Below are positions 7,156 to 8,197 of a stretch of DNA of 8,197 nt, one piece after another. How positions within the stretch are numbered: the stretch's first letter is position 1; every line of letters begins with the position of its first letter. This DNA is from JBMNQI01 sp050944055. GTDB lineage: Bacteria; Bacillota; Clostridia; Oscillospirales; Oscillospiraceae. Where the stretch lies: assembly GCA_050944055.1 (NCBI GenBank), contig JBMNQI010000078.1, positions 1 through 8,197 of the forward strand. The letters are read 5' to 3'. A model generated the notes under the pieces. The model did not search any database and was not told the origin of the DNA. It saw nothing but the letters and a program-made list of their open reading frames with translations. The position numbers and the translations under genes are program-made.

Positions 7156-7575
7156 ATGGACATCTATCGTGGGCTATACACACGGCTGAATTTACCGCGG
7201 CTCGCGCGGCTCCTTTGCCAGATGGACCACTGCTTTTTAGACGCGTCGGTCAAACACAACAAGCCGGAGCTGCTGGAGGATACCCTCCGCCGAAAGCGCA
7301 GCAGCTGCATAACGGAACCGACGCCATATGCGGCCTTTATCTGCCGCTTGTGCCATAAGAATACGGCGTATCTTGAAAACGACGGGGAGGAATTTCTGTA
7401 CAGCGCGGCAGGCTGACCCGCCTGTGCGGAGCTGCTTAACGAGCAGGCCTATGCTGCCGTCTCCATACGCGTGATGACGGAACTGATGGCGCAAGCTGCC
7501 GGCTCCGTACCGGAAACCACGCTGCGCCTTATGCGCCTATACGAAAAAGAACGAAAAGGGCTACAAATCGCTTGA
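7156..7575 (+). pseudogene. Small zinc-ribbon-like protein with an in-frame TGA in its second CxxC pair
   Basis: Read through TGA 7414-7416, the frame encodes 139 residues. ATG 7156 has AAGGA five nt upstream; GTG 7102, directly after the VOC stop, is a weaker in-frame alternative. Residues 63-66 are CRLC. Residues 87-90 read [TGA]PAC, where a Cys would give CPAC and complete a two-pair zinc knuckle 24 residues after the first. The 52 codons after the TGA stay open and look coding (AELLNEQAYAAVSIRVMTEL, PETTLRLMRLYEKERKG), ending at TGA 7573-7575 inside a terminator. The simplest reading is a nonsense mutation from TGC or TGT. Selenocysteine insertion is a less likely alternative, since the hairpin at 7432-7446 lacks the usual G early in the loop. 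I do not recognise the family. It probably shares a transcript with the VOC gene. Confidence 0.55.
7432..7446 (+). other. Hairpin after the in-frame TGA
   Basis: CTGCT-TAACG-AGCAG, a 5-bp stem starting 15 nt after the TGA at 7414-7416. The distance is compatible with a bacterial selenocysteine insertion element, but the 5-nt loop starts TA, with no G in the first two positions as the bacterial consensus expects. Many coding sequences contain hairpins this small. Confidence 0.2.
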
Positions 7576-7591
7576 AGCCTTTTTCGTTCTT
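7547..7591. terminator. Bidirectional terminator between the zinc-ribbon gene and tRNA-Ala
   Basis: A 16-bp stem (AAGAACGAAAAGGGCT with AGCCTTTTTCGTTCTT, one G-U pair on the plus strand) with a 13-nt loop. On the minus strand the stem ends in CTT and runs into TTTC, a good terminator 8 nt past the tRNA 3' end. On the plus strand it overlaps the last codons and stop of the zinc-ribbon gene and is followed by the less U-rich AATTAATT. Confidence 0.75.
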
Positions 7592-7598
7592 AATTAAT

Positions 7599-7674
<76 letters not shown>

Positions 7675-7701
7675 ATGTTGTGCGGAAACTATTCAATTTT
7701 T

Positions 7702-7775
7702 AATGCCATTCAAGCGCCCCTGTGATTTGGGGTGGTTTACCGTATAGCTGGCTCTCCCAGCTGAGCTATACCCCC
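7702..7775 (-). pseudogene. Broken tRNA-Ala copy (nucleotides 1-39) with a 33-nt insertion
   Basis: On the plus strand 7751-7775 is identical to 7650-7674 (tRNA nt 1-25), and 7702-7717 is identical to 7636-7651 (nt 24-39, through most of the anticodon loop). Between them lie 33 extra bases (7718-7750), bordered by a 2-nt repeat GC. Nothing of the T arm or 3' acceptor strand follows. The insertion includes GTATAGCT, the inverted complement of AGCTATAC in the tRNA 5' half, and CCCC/GGGG that can pair. It lies between the promoter and the intact tRNA, so it would be part of the primary transcript. Confidence 0.8.
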
Positions 7776-7794
7776 ACGTGCGGGAACAAGCGGT

Positions 7795-7823
7795 ATTGTA
7801 CCACAATGGTTTTTGAATGTCAA
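7795..7823 (-). promoter_or_regulatory. Strong tRNA promoter
   Basis: On the minus strand TTGACA (7823-7818), a 17-nt spacer and TACAAT (7800-7795) are a near-perfect sigma-A promoter. The RNA would start near 7788, about 13 nt before the broken tRNA copy, and continue into the intact tRNA-Ala. Confidence 0.85.
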
Positions 7824-7859
7824 TATTGATATTGCGTTGTTTTCGGTATTCTCAGAAAA

Positions 7860-7873
7860 GCCGCGCACGCGGC
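7860..7873 (-). terminator. Terminator-like hairpin with no gene assigned
   Basis: GCCGC-loop-GCGGC on the minus strand is followed by TTTTCT. It lies upstream of the tRNA promoter and would end a minus-strand transcript arriving from 7874-8115. I find no convincing gene there. The stretch 7824-8115 otherwise shows no recognised feature. Confidence 0.4.
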
Positions 7874-8115
7874 GATTTGACGTAATTTTCCGCATGCTCC
7901 GAAAATCAGGGAATCACAATGTTCCAAGCGCTGCCGGCTTTGCGCAAGCTTTTGCGAAATTTTGTTAATTTCACTGAGAAAAACTCTCGGCAACAGGATG
8001 GATTAATCGGCCGATACAACCAAAGTTTTCCGCCTTACAATCCAAAGCTTGTCAAAAAATATTTGAATTTCCTTAAAAACCAGCTCGTTTTACCAGAAAA
8101 CATGCTTTGCCGGCA

Positions 8116-8145
8116 TTGATAATAATATTATTTATATGGTAAAAT
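8116..8145 (+). promoter_or_regulatory. Promoter for the gene starting at the right edge
   Basis: TTGATA (8116-8121), an 18-nt spacer and TAAAAT (8140-8145) with an extended TGG just before the -10. The predicted RNA start is near 8152. The leader holds an imperfect AGAGCC/GGCTTT hairpin and a purine-rich ribosome site (AGGTGGAGG, 8185-8193). Confidence 0.6.
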
Positions 8146-8194
8146 GATTCTGTCAGTCATAGAGCCCGGCTTGGCGGCGGCTTTAGGTGGAGGA

Positions 8195-8197
8195 ATG
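8195..8197 (+). CDS. Possible start codon of a gene that leaves the window
   Basis: The window ends on ATG. AGGTG (8185-8189) lies five nt upstream, a normal spacing; the adjoining GGAGG (8189-8193) is one base away, so if that is the true ribosome site the start lies a few bases beyond the edge. No product can be inferred. Confidence 0.35.

Noticed and set aside
6676..7183. Long minus-strand frames of about 146-148 residues
   Set aside because: They are antisense shadows of the GC-rich VOC gene, whose fold motifs are clear on the plus strand.
7414..7416. General reassignment of TGA to an amino acid
   Set aside because: TGA is a normal end for the MalT/SARP gene (6513-6515) and the 1531-1725 gene, so the code is standard here.
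7690..7860. Minus-strand frame of nearly 60 codons upstream of the tRNA (SEINKISQKLAQSRQRLEHC and onward, about 7810-7985)
   Set aside because: It has no start codon with a ribosome site and reads through both the 7860-7873 hairpin and the tRNA -35 region.
7919..8119. 66-residue plus-strand frame
   Set aside because: It has no ribosome site and an unremarkable basic, Phe/Lys/Asn-rich sequence, with no recognised motif. It ends just inside the next promoter.

Overview
The window looks like a low-to-medium GC Firmicute, most likely a clostridium of the Oscillospiraceae/Eubacteriales kind. The signs are consensus sigma-A type promoters, AGGAG-type ribosome sites, a CCA-encoding tRNA-Ala, a SARP regulator with a degenerate GGDEF-like tail, and a MalT-like ATPase/TPR regulator ending in a SARP DNA-binding domain. 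The assignment rests on recognised families only; no database search was possible.

Layout, left to right. Positions 1-98 hold the start of an unrecognised minus-strand gene that runs off the left edge. Positions 232-1467 (minus) encode an intact SARP/BTAD regulator. Positions 1531-1725 (minus) encode a 64-residue two-CxxC protein just upstream of it; both are probably transcribed from a promoter at 1864-1892. That promoter shares a perfect 11-bp-arm palindrome (1887-1911) with a divergent plus-strand promoter that has no recognisable gene. At 1967-1985 there is a 17/19 copy of the 3' end of the tRNA-Ala gene found at 7599-7674, in the same orientation.

Between these two copies (about 5.6 kb) most of the coding material is broken. 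A secreted or surface protein fragment (2072-3397, minus) carries beta-helix, choice-of-anchor-Q-like, IPT/TIG, Ig-like and choice-of-anchor-D-like pieces, but has no signal peptide and a wrong C-terminus. A 965-residue MalT/SARP regulator (3619-6515, plus) carries one frameshift in an A7 run and one in-frame TAG. A VOC/glyoxalase-fold gene (6631-7101, plus) is intact. A small zinc-ribbon-like gene (7156-7575, plus) has a TGA where a Cys would complete its second CxxC pair. The gene state fits a decaying tRNA-associated island, although no integrase is visible.

The right end holds tRNA-Ala(GGC) on the minus strand. Upstream of it, in the same transcript, is a broken copy of nucleotides 1-39 of the same tRNA with a 33-nt insertion. 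A near-consensus promoter (7795-7823) drives both. A bidirectional terminator lies between the zinc-ribbon gene and the tRNA. Beyond 7824 there is an unexplained terminator-like hairpin, then a plus-strand promoter and ribosome site leading to a gene that begins at the right edge.
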